Notes: generated by a model not told the origin, from the letters alone. Shown: positions 1-9,887, counted from the first letter of the stretch. The stretch: DNA of 64,000 bases from Bacteroidota bacterium (GCA_016708785.1 JADJFC010000004.1:248001-312000); one strand, 5' to 3'. Numbers and translations are program-made.

Positions 1-1511
1 ACCTTATTGATGACTGCATCCCGATTGTGGTCCTCATAAAATGTATAGCCACATGTATATGAAAAATCATTTGAGTCAATTACAATTGATTTTGCACTTT
101 CGTTAAAATCGCCAAGACCATTAAAAGTTTTTGCAAAAGTTTCTGTACCTGTTACATCGTATTTTACAATTGTAGCATCTTTCATAGAAACAGTATTATT
201 AGTGCTACCAACTACGTAACAATTTGTTCCATCTAAAATTAAATTTCCCGGAGTATCACCTTTCCCGGCATTTGTACCACCTTTAAATAAAGACCACATC
301 AATGTACCGCTTGTATTGTACATTACTGTCATCCAATCGTTGTCTTCACTAGTTCCAGGATCCTGATCACTTCTGCCGGTAATTATTAAATTACCTGCTG
401 CGTCAGCTTTTATTGCTGTTGGAATATCGTCCTGAATGAAAACAGAACCGGTGATTCTCGACCATTGTTGTGTTCCGGCAGAATTATATTTGACAGTAGC
501 AAAATCGTAATTTATAGCGGCAGAATTATCAGCGTCTGATTGCCCTGTAACATAAATATTATCTAGAGCATCTACAGCGATAGCTAAAGCTCGATCATCC
601 TGATTTGCAGGTGCATTGTAGAATTTACTCCATTGAAGAACGCCACCGGCACTGTATTTTACCGTTCTGAAGTCATCATTGCTTGCACTTTTGCTTCTAC
701 CTGTAACGATTACAGCACCGCTGTTATCAAGTGTTATTGCAGTGGCTCTGTCATTACCATTTCCACTATTGTAAACTTGTAACCATTGTTGAACACCATT
801 TGTACCGTTATATTTGATAGTTGCAAAATCGTCGTCTGTGGAACCCATAGATCGACCTGTTACATAAACATCTCCAATTCCATCAACTACGAGTCCTGCT
901 ACTTCGTCTTTTCCACTAATTACCATTGATCTTGAAAATTCTGTTGCCCATATTAAAGTTCCATCAGACGCAAATTTCAAAGTGATATAGTTATTACTTC
1001 CTGAAGCAGTATCAGGCTCTGTGTTTCCTGCAATAAATATATTTCCTGTTGGATCCAAAGACATTGCTACCGGGATATCATCATAGTTAGCTACAGAATT
1101 CCACGTGGTGTCATAAAGTTTCGTTCCGGAAGCATCATATTTCATAAGCAGGATGTCGACATTGGTAGTATCCCCTTCAGAATACCCGCAAACAAAAACA
1201 TTTCCTGAATTGTCAACAGCAACTGAAATTGCTTCATCGTCGCCGCTTCCTTTACCATTTTTAGTTCTGGACCAGATCGTATCTCCATTTGCATCAAATT
1301 TAACAACTAAGAAATCGCGATAATTTCCTGAGCGTATTGTATAACCTGCTCCGATAAAATTTCCGGAGCCGTCAGAAACCACGCAATTATAGCGGTCTGA
1401 ATTATCGCCGTGTCCCGAATAAAAGGACTCCCAAACCGGATCGATACTTTTGGAAGTAAGAGTTAGTAATAAAATACTTAAAGTGAAGAGAAGTGCTTTT
1501 ATTTTAAACAT
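1..1511 (-). CDS. Secreted SBBP-type beta-propeller protein, C-terminus cut by window edge
   Basis: An open frame runs from an ATG at 1511 to the window edge without a stop, about 503 codons. It begins with a signal peptide (MFKIKALLFTLSILLLTLTS). The rest is a series of repeats of about 50-60 residues with the pattern 'D..GN.Y/FV.G.S' followed by 'VKY...G...W', as in SBBP (seven-bladed beta-propeller) repeats of secreted Bacteroidota proteins. A C-terminal T9SS sorting domain is common in such proteins but would lie outside the window. Exported; adhesive or structural roles are guesses. Confidence 0.85.
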   Translation of the reverse strand, partial: MFKIKALLFTLSILLLTLTSKSIDPVWESFYSGHGDNSDRYNCVVSDGSGNFIGAGYTIRSGNYRDFLVVKFDANGDTIWSRTKNGKGSGDDEAISVAVDNSGNVFVCGYSEGDTTNVDILLMKYDASGTKLYDTTWNSVANYDDIPVAMSLDPTGNIFIAGNTEPDTASGSNNYITLKFASDGTLIWATEFSRSMVISGKDEVAGLVVDGIGDVYVTGRSMGSTDDDFATIKYNGTNGVQQWLQVYNSGNGNDRATAITLDNSGAVIVTGRSKSASNDDFRTVKYSAGGVLQWSKFYNAPANQDDRALAIAVDALDNIYVTGQSDADNSAAINYDFATVKYNSAGTQQWSRITGSVFIQDDIPTAIKADAAGNLIITGRSDQDPGTSEDNDWMTVMYNTSGTLMWSLFKGGTNAGKGDTPGNLILDGTNCYVVGSTNNTVSMKDATIVKYDVTGTETFAKTFNGLGDFNESAKSIVIDSNDFSYTCGYTFYEDHNRDAVINK

Positions 1512-1553
1512 AGCTGTAAAATCTATTATTAAATGGTTATTTAATTGTTTTGA

Positions 1554-1561
1554 CAAAGGTA
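1554..1561 (-). promoter_or_regulatory. Candidate -7 box for the SBBP protein
   Basis: Minus-strand TACCTTTG matches the Bacteroidota -7 consensus TAnnTTTG, 42 nt upstream of the ATG at 1511. No good TTG element is seen about 19 nt further upstream. The remainder of 1512-1750 is AT-rich and shows no gene. Confidence 0.4.
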
Positions 1562-1750
1562 GGAAGTAAAACCGTGATTTTGCCACTCTTAAGTAAAACG
1601 TTTCAACATGGTTATTTGTTTTTTGTTTAAAACTGAAGTATTTTGAAAGGTTACGGTTTCCTGGTGGTTAAAGTTCGAACAAAATTCTGTTGAAAATTTG
1701 AAGAGAAACCGAGTATCCTTTTTCTGTTCAATGCGGTTAAACGATAACCT

Positions 1751-2623
1751 ATGAAAACATTAAATCGCACAGAAGTTGACGCCTTGATCAGATTATTAGA
1801 TGATTCTGATCTTGAAATTTATCAGCATATCCAGACCCGTCTGGTTGACTATGGAAAGGATGTTATCCCTCTTTTAGAGAATGCCTGGAGTAGTTCGATG
1901 GATGCGATGATGCAGGAACGCATAGAAAATGTTATTCATAAAATACAGTTTGATGACCTAAAGCATGAATTGCATGTTTGGGCACATTCAGGTTCTCATG
2001 ATCTTATTAAAGGGGCTATACTGCTTGCCAGGTATCAATATCCCGAACTTCAGGAGGAACAAATCCAGAAACAACTCGATAAAGTTAGAAAGGATGCCTG
2101 GTTAGAAATGAATGATGGCCTGACAGCACTCGAACAAGTTAAGGTGCTAAACAAGATCTTTTTCGAAATTCATGGTTATTCAGGAAACACTCAGAATTAT
2201 CATGCTCCTCAAAACAGTTTTATTAATATAGCTCTTGAAACAAAGAAAGGTAATCCATTGATGTTATCTCTACTCTATTTAGAAATAGCACGTTCAGCGG
2301 GTATTCCAATTTATGGAGTAAATCTTCCGGAACATTTTATTCTTTGTTACAAAGATGAATTGAATGAGCCGGTTTCAATCGATGACCATTCCAAAATTCT
2401 CTTCTATATCAATCCTTTTAGTAAAGGTGATATTTTCAATAAGAAAGAGATCGATAATTTCCTTGCACAGTTAAAGATACCTCAAGAGAAAAGTTTCTAC
2501 GAACCATGCTCAAACAGAGATATGATTCAACGACTGATTCGTAACCTGATGAATTCTTATCATAAATTAGGTTTTATGGATAAAGTGGATGAGTTGACTT
2601 TGTTGATGCGTGCCGTGATCTGA
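1751..2623 (+). CDS. SirB1-like transglutaminase-fold family protein
   Basis: 290 aa. The C-terminal two thirds resemble the SirB1/transglutaminase-like family: a segment with NSFIN and KKGNPLMLSLLYLEIARSAG followed by GVNLPEHFILCY, the region carrying the conserved His of that fold. The N-terminal ~90 residues are helical and acidic, HEAT-like in appearance. No signal peptide, so cytoplasmic. The family is widespread but without a settled function; no peptidase activity should be assumed. It is convergent with the ABC exporter gene and separated from it by a strong hairpin. Confidence 0.75.
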   Translation: MKTLNRTEVDALIRLLDDSDLEIYQHIQTRLVDYGKDVIPLLENAWSSSMDAMMQERIENVIHKIQFDDLKHELHVWAHSGSHDLIKGAILLARYQYPELQEEQIQKQLDKVRKDAWLEMNDGLTALEQVKVLNKIFFEIHGYSGNTQNYHAPQNSFINIALETKKGNPLMLSLLYLEIARSAGIPIYGVNLPEHFILCYKDELNEPVSIDDHSKILFYINPFSKGDIFNKKEIDNFLAQLKIPQEKSFYEPCSNRDMIQRLIRNLMNSYHKLGFMDKVDELTLLMRAVI

Positions 2624-2635
2624 TTTTAGTGAGTG

Positions 2636-2693
2636 GTGAGTTGTAAGTAGTAAGTAGCAAAGAATGCCGTGCTACTTACCACTTACAACTCAC
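2636..2693. terminator. 24-bp near-perfect hairpin between convergent genes
   Basis: Arms 2636-2659 and 2670-2693 are complementary over 24 bp with one mismatch and a 10-nt loop. It sits in the 80-nt gap between two convergent genes, so it could terminate both. It lacks a clear U run. Its text (gtgagttgtaagt...) recurs in degenerate form near 53522 and 53795, so it belongs to a dispersed intergenic repeat family. Confidence 0.6.
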
Positions 2694-2703
2694 AACTTTC
2701 CTT

Positions 2704-4476
2704 CTATGAATTTCGAAATTGAATATCATATAACTCTTTGTACAGTCCATCCTGTTTCAGTAATTCCTGGTGATTGCCTTGCTCAATAACTTTTCCGTGA
2801 TCCATAACTATGATTTTATCGGCATTCTGAATGGTTGCTAATCTATGTGCTATGACTATTGACGTTCTTCCTTTTGTCAACGTAGCAGTAGCTTTTTGAA
2901 TTAGTTCTTCACTTTCACTGTCGATTGACGAGGTTGCTTCATCCAATATTAAAATAGACGGTTTAAATACATAGGCTCTGATAAAAGAAATCAGTTGTCG
3001 TTGCCCTACAGACAACATTGCTCCTCTTTCCATTACATTAAAATCATACTTGCCGGGAAGTCTATCAATGAAAACATTTGCCCCTACAGCCTGAGATGCT
3101 TCTTTTACTTTGTCGAGTGAAATAGTATTATCATTCAATGTAATGTTATTGTATATCGTATCTGAGAACAGGAAAACATCTTGAAGTACAACTGCTACTT
3201 GTTTTCTAAGAGCATTCAAATTGAAATTTCTAATATCAATACCGTCAATCATAATTCGCCCTTTTTGAAATTCATACATTCTGCCTACAAGGTTAATGAT
3301 TGATGATTTTCCTGCCCCTGTTGCTCCTATTAAAGCAAGTGTTTCCCCGGCATTAATTTCAAAACTGACATCTTTCAGGATCCATTCAGTATTTTCAGTG
3401 TCCTTTGCTTCATTATATGCAAACCAAACGTTCTCGAAACGGATTGAACCTTTTATTTCAGTTTCAAGTGTACCTTTGTCTTCAATAAATTCTTCAGTAT
3501 CGAGGACTTTTAAGACCCTTTCACTGCTTACCATTCCCATTTGAAGGGTGTTAAATTTATCTGCCAATTCACGAATTGGTCTGAAAAGCATGTTGATGAA
3601 CATTATAAATGCAATTACATTTCCCAATGAAACATCATGCGTGATAACACCACCTGAACCCCACCAGACAAGTAAACCGATCGAAGCGGCAGAAAGTAAT
3701 TCCACAACAGGAAAGAAAATGCTATAATACCAGACAGATCTCACATTTGCTTTCATGTGTTCATTGTTGATCTTCCTGAATCTTTTCATTTCTTCTTCTT
3801 CACGGTTGAAGATCTGTACAATGCTCATCCCGGTTATATGTTCCTGAACGAAGGTGTTTAATGCAGCCACCTGAGTTCTCACTTCCCTGAATGTTTTATT
3901 GATACCATACTGGAAGATACGGGTTGCAACCATTAGAATAGGAATGGTGCATAAACTGATCAATGTTAATCTCCAATCTTTGTAGAACATCACGGCAATA
4001 ATGACCGCCAGTTGAAGGAGATCTCCAATGATCACAATTAATCCTTCGCTGAAGATATCTGCTATGGTTTCCAGATCACTGATCGTACGTGTTACCAATG
4101 TACCGATTGGTGTATGATCAAAGTATTTGAGTCTTAATTTAGCAATGTGCCGGAATAATTTTACCCGAAGATCTTTTATGACTGTTTGACCCAACCAATT
4201 TGTCAGATAGGTATGAATATATTGAATGAATGTTTGAAAAAGCAACAATGCAATCATCAATAACATCATTTTTCCCAGACCTGCTTCATCTAATTTAATG
4301 ATGTATTCATCGACAGTATACTGAATAAGGATGGGCCGCAGCGGTGAAAGGAACGCAAGTAAAAGTGTAAGGCCTACACTTAGATAAAATTTCTTTTTAT
4401 AGGGTTTTGTAAATGCATAGATCCTTCTCAGGATCTTCATATCAAATGCTTTACCAACGACTGTTTCTTTTGACAT
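2704..4476 (-). CDS. ABC exporter, fused membrane and ATPase domains (MsbA/multidrug type)
   Basis: 590 aa half-transporter. Residues ~20-330 form a six-helix type I exporter domain. The nucleotide-binding domain follows, with Walker A GATGAGKSS (~378-386), signature LSVGQRQ (~488), Walker B ILILDEATSS (~507) and switch His in IAHRL. It would work as a homodimer or heterodimer in the inner membrane, exporting lipids or drugs; substrate not deducible. Its ATG abuts the truA stop codon, so it is the last gene of an HD hydrolase-truA-ABC operon. Confidence 0.9.
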   Translation of the reverse strand: MSKETVVGKAFDMKILRRIYAFTKPYKKKFYLSVGLTLLLAFLSPLRPILIQYTVDEYIIKLDEAGLGKMMLLMIALLLFQTFIQYIHTYLTNWLGQTVIKDLRVKLFRHIAKLRLKYFDHTPIGTLVTRTISDLETIADIFSEGLIVIIGDLLQLAVIIAVMFYKDWRLTLISLCTIPILMVATRIFQYGINKTFREVRTQVAALNTFVQEHITGMSIVQIFNREEEEMKRFRKINNEHMKANVRSVWYYSIFFPVVELLSAASIGLLVWWGSGGVITHDVSLGNVIAFIMFINMLFRPIRELADKFNTLQMGMVSSERVLKVLDTEEFIEDKGTLETEIKGSIRFENVWFAYNEAKDTENTEWILKDVSFEINAGETLALIGATGAGKSSIINLVGRMYEFQKGRIMIDGIDIRNFNLNALRKQVAVVLQDVFLFSDTIYNNITLNDNTISLDKVKEASQAVGANVFIDRLPGKYDFNVMERGAMLSVGQRQLISFIRAYVFKPSILILDEATSSIDSESEELIQKATATLTKGRTSIVIAHRLATIQNADKIIVMDHGKVIEQGNHQELLKQDGLYKELYDIQFRNS

Positions 4477-5238
4477 TTATTTATTTAGAAAAGGGTATTC
4501 GATTTTTGTTAAATATAAACCGTGAGCAGGAACAGAAAATCCGGCCTCACTTCTATTCTTGCTGTCAAGGATCCTTCGAAATTGAGTTTCATCCAGATCT
4601 TTTTCGGCAGCCATTAATAAGGTGCCAACAATTGCACGAACCATATTTCGAAGAAAGCGGTCAGCTCTGATCGTAAAAACAAGATGGCCTTTGTATTGTT
4701 CAGTCCACTGAGCAGAAAAAATTTTGCAATTATTAGTAAACGTCTGAGTGTTCAATTTGCTGAATGAAGTGAAATCTTCGTACTCCAGTAAAATACCGAC
4801 AAATTTATTTAGTTTTTCCAACTCCGGGAAATTGATATTATACCATGCTTTTCCTATGAGAAACGGATCCTTGTTTCTGATAACATGGTATTCATATGTT
4901 CGTGCTGTCGCAGTAAACCTGGCATGTGTATCATTTGCGACCTGAAAGATCTCTTGCACTGCAATTTCAAAAGGTAAAATTGCATTTAACCGGTGAACCA
5001 GAGAATCAATATCTTCGATATTAGCTGAATCAAAATGTGCATAAAATATTCTTGCATGAACACCTGTATCTGTTCTGCCACAACCGGTTATTTCAACCTC
5101 AGTTTTCATCAGTACAATTAATGCTTTAGTCAGTTCTGCTTGAATTGAATTTGCATTCTGCTGAATCTGCCAGCCATGAAATTTCGAACCGTCAAATGAA
5201 AGTTTAATAAAATACCGATGCATTGGAATCGTATTCAT
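4477..5238 (-). CDS. truA: tRNA pseudouridine(38-40) synthase TruA
   Basis: 253 aa, normal for the family. The catalytic motif GCGRTDTGVHA holds the nucleophilic Asp; the N-terminal FDGSKFHGWQ and the C-terminal FLRNMVRAIVGTL are TruA signatures. It isomerises uridines 38-40 of the anticodon stem. The start is taken at MNTIPMHRYFIKL; MHRYF six codons in is a possible alternative. It lies 5 nt downstream of the HD hydrolase gene, which implies cotranscription. Confidence 0.93.
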   Translation of the reverse strand: MNTIPMHRYFIKLSFDGSKFHGWQIQQNANSIQAELTKALIVLMKTEVEITGCGRTDTGVHARIFYAHFDSANIEDIDSLVHRLNAILPFEIAVQEIFQVANDTHARFTATARTYEYHVIRNKDPFLIGKAWYNINFPELEKLNKFVGILLEYEDFTSFSKLNTQTFTNNCKIFSAQWTEQYKGHLVFTIRADRFLRNMVRAIVGTLLMAAEKDLDETQFRRILDSKNRSEAGFSVPAHGLYLTKIEYPFLNK

Positions 5239-5243
5239 ACTTG

Positions 5244-7337
5244 TTACCGAGGATATTCAACTCTTATATGGTAAATTGACATCAACATTTTTTTAAAGAG
5301 TTTTTTAATTTCACTAATGTCTTTAAGTGTGATCGGTGCATTGTCAAATTGTTTTTGCGCAATTTGATTATCAATAATAAAATCGACCAGGTTGCTGATC
5401 GAATCAGCATCTGCATTTTTTAAACTTCGTGATGAAGCTTCAACAGAATCTGCCATCATTAATACTGCTGTTTCACGCGAGAATGGCAATGGACCGGGAT
5501 AACGAAAGAGGATTTCGTCGGGCACCTTTTCCGGAAAATTCTTCAAAAATGACTGATAGAAATATTGCAATCGAACAGTACCATGATGGGTACGTATGAA
5601 ATCGATTATTTGCTCAGGAATCTTGTGTTTTCTTGCTTTTTCAATTCCTCGAATAACATGACTTTTTATAATGCGTGCACTTTCTTCAAATGAAAGATCA
5701 TCGTGTGGATTGCTATTCGTATTCTGATTTTCGATGAAGTACATTGGCATATCAATCTTTCCAATATCATGGTACATTGCACCTGCACGGATCAACAAAG
5801 GGTTTCCTCCAATGTGGAAAATTGCTGCTTCTGCTAAATTGGCTACTTGAAGACTATGTTGAAACGACCCGGGAGCTTTCATTGACAATTCTCTCATAAG
5901 AGGAGAATTTGAATCAGATAATTCCATTAAAGATACATCGGAAAGAAAACCGAAAGATTTTTCAAAAATAAATATCAATGGAAATGCGAAAAGTGTAATA
6001 ATAGAATTTCCTAAAAACCATTTCAAGTTCATCCAATCGATGCTTTTAAAATTCGCTTCGTGTAAAATTGAAACTCCTATGAATGAGATCGTATAGGAAA
6101 GAAAGATCATCAGTACTGTGATGAAGAATTGCACTCTTCTACTCATGTTAAGAATTGTGAAGATCGAAACCATTCCTGCAATTGTCTGAATGAACATAAA
6201 TTCGAACCCACTCGGCGCTTCAAAACCAATTATCAATAGTGTTACAATATGAGTGAATAAGGCAGTGCGTGTATCGAAGAATGCCCGAATGATGATTGGT
6301 AAAATACAAACGGGAACAAGGTACATATCAAAGAGATTGGCTTTCCTTGCCCAGAGAAACAAGTAAGTGATCATTACAATCAAAAGCATTAGCAAAACTA
6401 TTCGTCTATTGTCATCAAAAATATCTTTCCTGAACAGAAAAAGAAAGAGCACAAGCATGGTCATAGCAAGTGAAACCAATATGAAGTGACCCATAAGCAT
6501 CATCCAGCGTGCGCTACTGCTGAATTCCTGATTCTTCATTTCTGCACGAAGTGATTCTAGTTTTTGGAATCGGACATCGTCTATGATCTCACCTTTAAGG
6601 ACTACTACTTCATCTTTTTGAACCAATCCATGCGACAAACTTATTTTATCGATCAATTGCTTTGTCCATTGCCTTGTCGCCTGATCATCGTAAAGAATAT
6701 TGTGTGATAAAGCATTTTCAAGTAATGGTGCAAGCAAAGTTTGATCAGCAGATGAGATGTTTTCTAATTGTGATTGTATGAAAGAAAAAGCTGTTTGAAT
6801 GGTATAATAATCATTCAGATTGTGTTCTTCTGCAATATTTGCCTTGACGATCGTTATGATCCCATCCGGATTATTACTTTTTGTTTTGTCATTAATAAGA
6901 ATAATTCCTTTTTCATAGATGACTTTCAGGATCTGAACTCCAATAGTTTCTTGAACCTGTTGCAGTTTTTCCTGCTGCTCAATTTCCTTGTAATTTTTTG
7001 CTGCACTCCTGAATCTCTTATTCCAAACGTCTGCTAATTCATTCTTAAAAAGGTAGATCTTTTGTTCAGCAAGTTTTTCATCGAAACGATAAAAAGGATG
7101 ACTGTTTTTCATGACGGTCGCTTTCTCTTCATTAAGTTCGGCTTCCGTTTTATTGATAGCGAAATCAAATGGCGCCATAAGGTTTTCAAAAGCCCACGGT
7201 TTACCTTTTTGAAAAGTGTAATTGAATTGCGTCTCTTTGGGAAGAGCAATGACAATCAGTAATACTGTGATTACAATCAATACGATCTTGGAAATATTCT
7301 CGTGCTGATTGGAAAGTCGGACAAAGTAATTCTTCAT
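5244..7337 (-). CDS. 7TM-HD family hydrolase, PgpH-like (c-di-AMP phosphodiesterase family)
   Basis: 697 aa. One N-terminal membrane helix, an extracytoplasmic region to ~270, then about seven membrane helices (~280-470), and a cytoplasmic HD domain with the YHDIGKID metal motif (~525) and downstream HH. This is the 7TMR-HD architecture of PgpH, which hydrolyses cyclic di-AMP. The activity is inferred from family only. First gene of a minus-strand operon with truA and an ABC exporter; divergent from the thiolase gene. Confidence 0.82.
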   Translation of the reverse strand: MKNYFVRLSNQHENISKIVLIVITVLLIVIALPKETQFNYTFQKGKPWAFENLMAPFDFAINKTEAELNEEKATVMKNSHPFYRFDEKLAEQKIYLFKNELADVWNKRFRSAAKNYKEIEQQEKLQQVQETIGVQILKVIYEKGIILINDKTKSNNPDGIITIVKANIAEEHNLNDYYTIQTAFSFIQSQLENISSADQTLLAPLLENALSHNILYDDQATRQWTKQLIDKISLSHGLVQKDEVVVLKGEIIDDVRFQKLESLRAEMKNQEFSSSARWMMLMGHFILVSLAMTMLVLFLFLFRKDIFDDNRRIVLLMLLIVMITYLFLWARKANLFDMYLVPVCILPIIIRAFFDTRTALFTHIVTLLIIGFEAPSGFEFMFIQTIAGMVSIFTILNMSRRVQFFITVLMIFLSYTISFIGVSILHEANFKSIDWMNLKWFLGNSIITLFAFPLIFIFEKSFGFLSDVSLMELSDSNSPLMRELSMKAPGSFQHSLQVANLAEAAIFHIGGNPLLIRAGAMYHDIGKIDMPMYFIENQNTNSNPHDDLSFEESARIIKSHVIRGIEKARKHKIPEQIIDFIRTHHGTVRLQYFYQSFLKNFPEKVPDEILFRYPGPLPFSRETAVLMMADSVEASSRSLKNADADSISNLVDFIIDNQIAQKQFDNAPITLKDISEIKKLFKKMLMSIYHIRVEYPR

Positions 7338-7372
7338 TTTTTATAGAATGGCGGCAATTTACGATTTTTAAG

Positions 7373-7380
7373 TACATTTG
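7373..7380 (+). promoter_or_regulatory. -7 promoter box of the thiolase gene
   Basis: TACATTTG fits TAnnTTTG. It lies 24 nt before the ATG at 7405. It overlaps a TTG codon at 7378 that opens the same frame, which argues that the TTG is not the real start. Confidence 0.6.
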
Positions 7381-7404
7381 CGCCTTAATTCTAACAACCT
7401 ATTT

Positions 7405-8583
7405 ATGAAAGAAGTATATATCGTGTCTACAGCCCGGACTCCAATTGGAAGTTTTGGCGGGTCATTATCGGCTTTGACAGCAACACAATTGGGCGCTCAT
7501 GCAATTAAATCGGCTTTAGAAAAAGTGAAGCTTGACCCAAAGGAGATCCAGGAAGTATATATGGGGAACGTCTTATCGGCTGGTGTTGGACAAGCACCTG
7601 TCACTCAAGCTTCAATTTGGGCCGGTATTCCAAATACCACTCCGGGAACGACAGTAAATAAAGTTTGCGCTTCCGGAATGAAAGCAATTATGCTGGCAGC
7701 CGAATCAATTATGCTTGGTTATAATGATTGTGTGGTTGCCGGTGGTATGGAAAGTATGAGTAACGTTCCTTATTACCTAGACAAAGCCAGAAATGGATAT
7801 AAATTAGGAAATGGAAGCATTACGGATGGTCTTGTGAAAGATGGTCTTTGGGATGTCTATAAAGATTATCATATGGGAAATGCAGCTGAATTATGTGCAG
7901 CTGAATGTAAGATTAGTCGTGAAGATCAGGATGCATTTGCTCTAGAATCATACAGACGTTCCAGGGAAGCTTATGCAAGCGGAATGTTCAAGGATGAAAT
8001 TTCACCGGTTAGCGTTCCTGTCAGAGGAAAAGATCCGATTGTAGTGAGTGAAGACGAAGAATACAAGAATCTTAAAGCCGATAAAGTTGCAGGATTAAAG
8101 CCGGCATTTCAAAAGGATGGTACTGTAACTGCGGCGAATGCCTCTAAATTAAATGATGGTGCAGCTGCTGTTGTCTTAATGAGCAAAGAAAAAGCGGACA
8201 AACTTGGGCTTAAGCCGATTGCTAAGATCCGTGGTTTTGCTGATGCTCAACAAGCACCTGAATGGTTCACAACAACTCCATCTAAAGCTTTCCCAATTGC
8301 AGTAGAACGCGCAGGAATAAAATTAGAAGATGTTGATTACTTTGAGATCAATGAAGCCTTCTCAGTGGTTTCTATTGCCAACAATCAGATCATGAAATTA
8401 AATCCGGAGAAAGTAAACGTTTTTGGCGGAGCCGTTTCATTAGGTCATCCATTAGGCGCATCAGGAGCAAGAATCGTTGTTACGCTTCTTAATGTCCTTA
8501 AACAAAAAGGTGGAAAGATTGGTGGAGCCGGAATTTGTAATGGTGGCGGTGGAGCGAGTGCAATCATTGTTGAATTAGTATAA
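7405..8583 (+). CDS. Acetyl-CoA C-acetyltransferase (thiolase)
   Basis: 392 aa from the ATG at 7405. The frame opens earlier at a TTG (7378), but that overlaps the -7 box and adds nine unconserved residues. The thiolase catalytic set is complete: Cys88 in KVCASGM, His348 in GHPLGASG and Cys378 in CNGGGGA, plus NEAF. It condenses or cleaves acetoacetyl-CoA in fatty acid or butanoate/ketone metabolism. It stands alone here, so biosynthetic versus degradative use is not decided by context. Confidence 0.92.
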   Translation: MKEVYIVSTARTPIGSFGGSLSALTATQLGAHAIKSALEKVKLDPKEIQEVYMGNVLSAGVGQAPVTQASIWAGIPNTTPGTTVNKVCASGMKAIMLAAESIMLGYNDCVVAGGMESMSNVPYYLDKARNGYKLGNGSITDGLVKDGLWDVYKDYHMGNAAELCAAECKISREDQDAFALESYRRSREAYASGMFKDEISPVSVPVRGKDPIVVSEDEEYKNLKADKVAGLKPAFQKDGTVTAANASKLNDGAAAVVLMSKEKADKLGLKPIAKIRGFADAQQAPEWFTTTPSKAFPIAVERAGIKLEDVDYFEINEAFSVVSIANNQIMKLNPEKVNVFGGAVSLGHPLGASGARIVVTLLNVLKQKGGKIGGAGICNGGGGASAIIVELV

Positions 8584-8617
8584 AGTTTCATCGGATTCCA
8601 TTAGACAAAAGAATAAT

Positions 8618-9388
8618 ATGTTTGCAATCTGTAATCTTACTTTGGTGCCTGTACGAAAAGAAGCTTCTGATCGTAGTGAAATGGTAACTCAGCTTTTGTT
8701 TGGAGATATTATAGAGATCCTTGACAAACAAAAAAGCTGGTATAAGATAAAGATGCTTGCCGACGATTACACTGGCTGGATAGATCAAAAGCAAGTTGCT
8801 TTGATTACCGATGAAGAAAAAGCAAATTATGATTCACAGTCATCCTTTATATCGAATGACATTCTGCAAATCGCAATTTTAAATAATTCGGAAATGAGTA
8901 CTATCGTTATGGGTAGTACTCTTCCCTTCTATTCCAATAAGAAATTGTCCTTTGGCGGAAATAATTATTCTTTTGATGGCAATACAGTTTTGGTCTCCAC
9001 GAAGCGGCCTGACAACATCACATTGCAAGCTCAATTGTATTTGAATTCCCCTTATTTATGGGGTGGCCGATCACCTTTTGGAATTGATTGTTCCGGACTG
9101 ACTCAAATGGTATACAAGATTTGTGGATATAAATTGCGTAGAGATGCCATCCAGCAAGCCGAACAAGGAGAAACAATTAGTTTTTTGGAAGAAACTATTC
9201 CCGGAGATCTTGCATTCTTCGACAATGAAGAGGGGAAGATCATACATGTCGGCATTATTACCCATGGCAGTAATATCATTCATGCCAGCGGGAAAGTCCG
9301 AATGGATAAATTGGATCACCAAGGTATCTATAATGCGGAGACCAAAAAGTATTCGCATAAATTGAGGTTGATTAAGCGGCTTATTTAG
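8618..9388 (+). CDS. NlpC/P60 (C40) peptidase with N-terminal SH3 region
   Basis: 256 aa. Residues ~1-80 look like a bacterial SH3 domain and the second half is an NlpC/P60 domain with Cys158 (DCSGLTQ), His210 (HVGI) and His222 (HAS). The WGGRSPFGIDCSGL block is typical of gamma-D-glutamyl-diamino acid endopeptidases that trim peptidoglycan peptides. There is no signal peptide, as in cytoplasmic muropeptide-recycling DPP-VI/YkfC-like enzymes. Probably in the same transcript as the thiolase (34-nt gap). Confidence 0.88.
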   Translation: MFAICNLTLVPVRKEASDRSEMVTQLLFGDIIEILDKQKSWYKIKMLADDYTGWIDQKQVALITDEEKANYDSQSSFISNDILQIAILNNSEMSTIVMGSTLPFYSNKKLSFGGNNYSFDGNTVLVSTKRPDNITLQAQLYLNSPYLWGGRSPFGIDCSGLTQMVYKICGYKLRRDAIQQAEQGETISFLEETIPGDLAFFDNEEGKIIHVGIITHGSNIIHASGKVRMDKLDHQGIYNAETKKYSHKLRLIKRLI

Positions 9389-9509
9389 CTAAGATTGTCA
9401 CTGAATTGTTTAAATTTCAATAATTTGGAAGATAAATTGGGTTTTCTCGTAAAAATTTAACAATTTTGGCATGGATTTTAGACATAGTCGTGTATCTAAA
9501 ACAAATTAA

Positions 9510-9857
9510 ATGAGAAAAATTTACCTTGTGCTTATTCTACTGATTACAGCCATTTTTGGCAGTATTTCAGCCCAAAATACTGAGAGTACCAATTCCCTTT
9601 TACAAGAAAAGATGAATGTTTTTTATTCAGGGAATGAAGACAATATCCATCTCAGCTTTACTATTTCAACAGCAGCACCAATTGAAATTAAAATTGTTGA
9701 TATCACAGGGAAGGAAATCAGAACGATCAATATGCCGCTTCCATTTCCCGGGACTTATTCTGAAATTCTTGAACGTAGTTCTCTTCGCGATGGTATATAT
9801 ATCATGCAACTGAATTGGGGCGGGAAACGATTTATAAAACGATTTGTAATTTCGTGA
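9510..9857 (+). CDS. Small secreted protein made almost only of a T9SS sorting domain
   Basis: 115 aa. A signal peptide ends near Ala21-Gln22 (SISAQ). The rest is essentially one Por secretion C-terminal domain: I.IVDITGKEIRTI, L..GIYIMQL and terminal KRFVIS. Normally this tail is attached to a large cargo and is removed or modified by the type IX system; here only ~20 residues could be cargo. A good terminator follows. It may be a genuine mini-protein or a remnant of a larger gene. Confidence 0.75.
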   Translation: MRKIYLVLILLITAIFGSISAQNTESTNSLLQEKMNVFYSGNEDNIHLSFTISTAAPIEIKIVDITGKEIRTINMPLPFPGTYSEILERSSLRDGIYIMQLNWGGKRFIKRFVIS

Positions 9858-9887
9858 TTGATTCAATAATCATATTTCAAAAGTTAT

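Noticed and set aside
3296..3544. Antisense frames inside the ABC exporter, clpB, ychF and other genes
   Set aside because: They are mirror images of well-supported coding sequences with no start context or family similarity.
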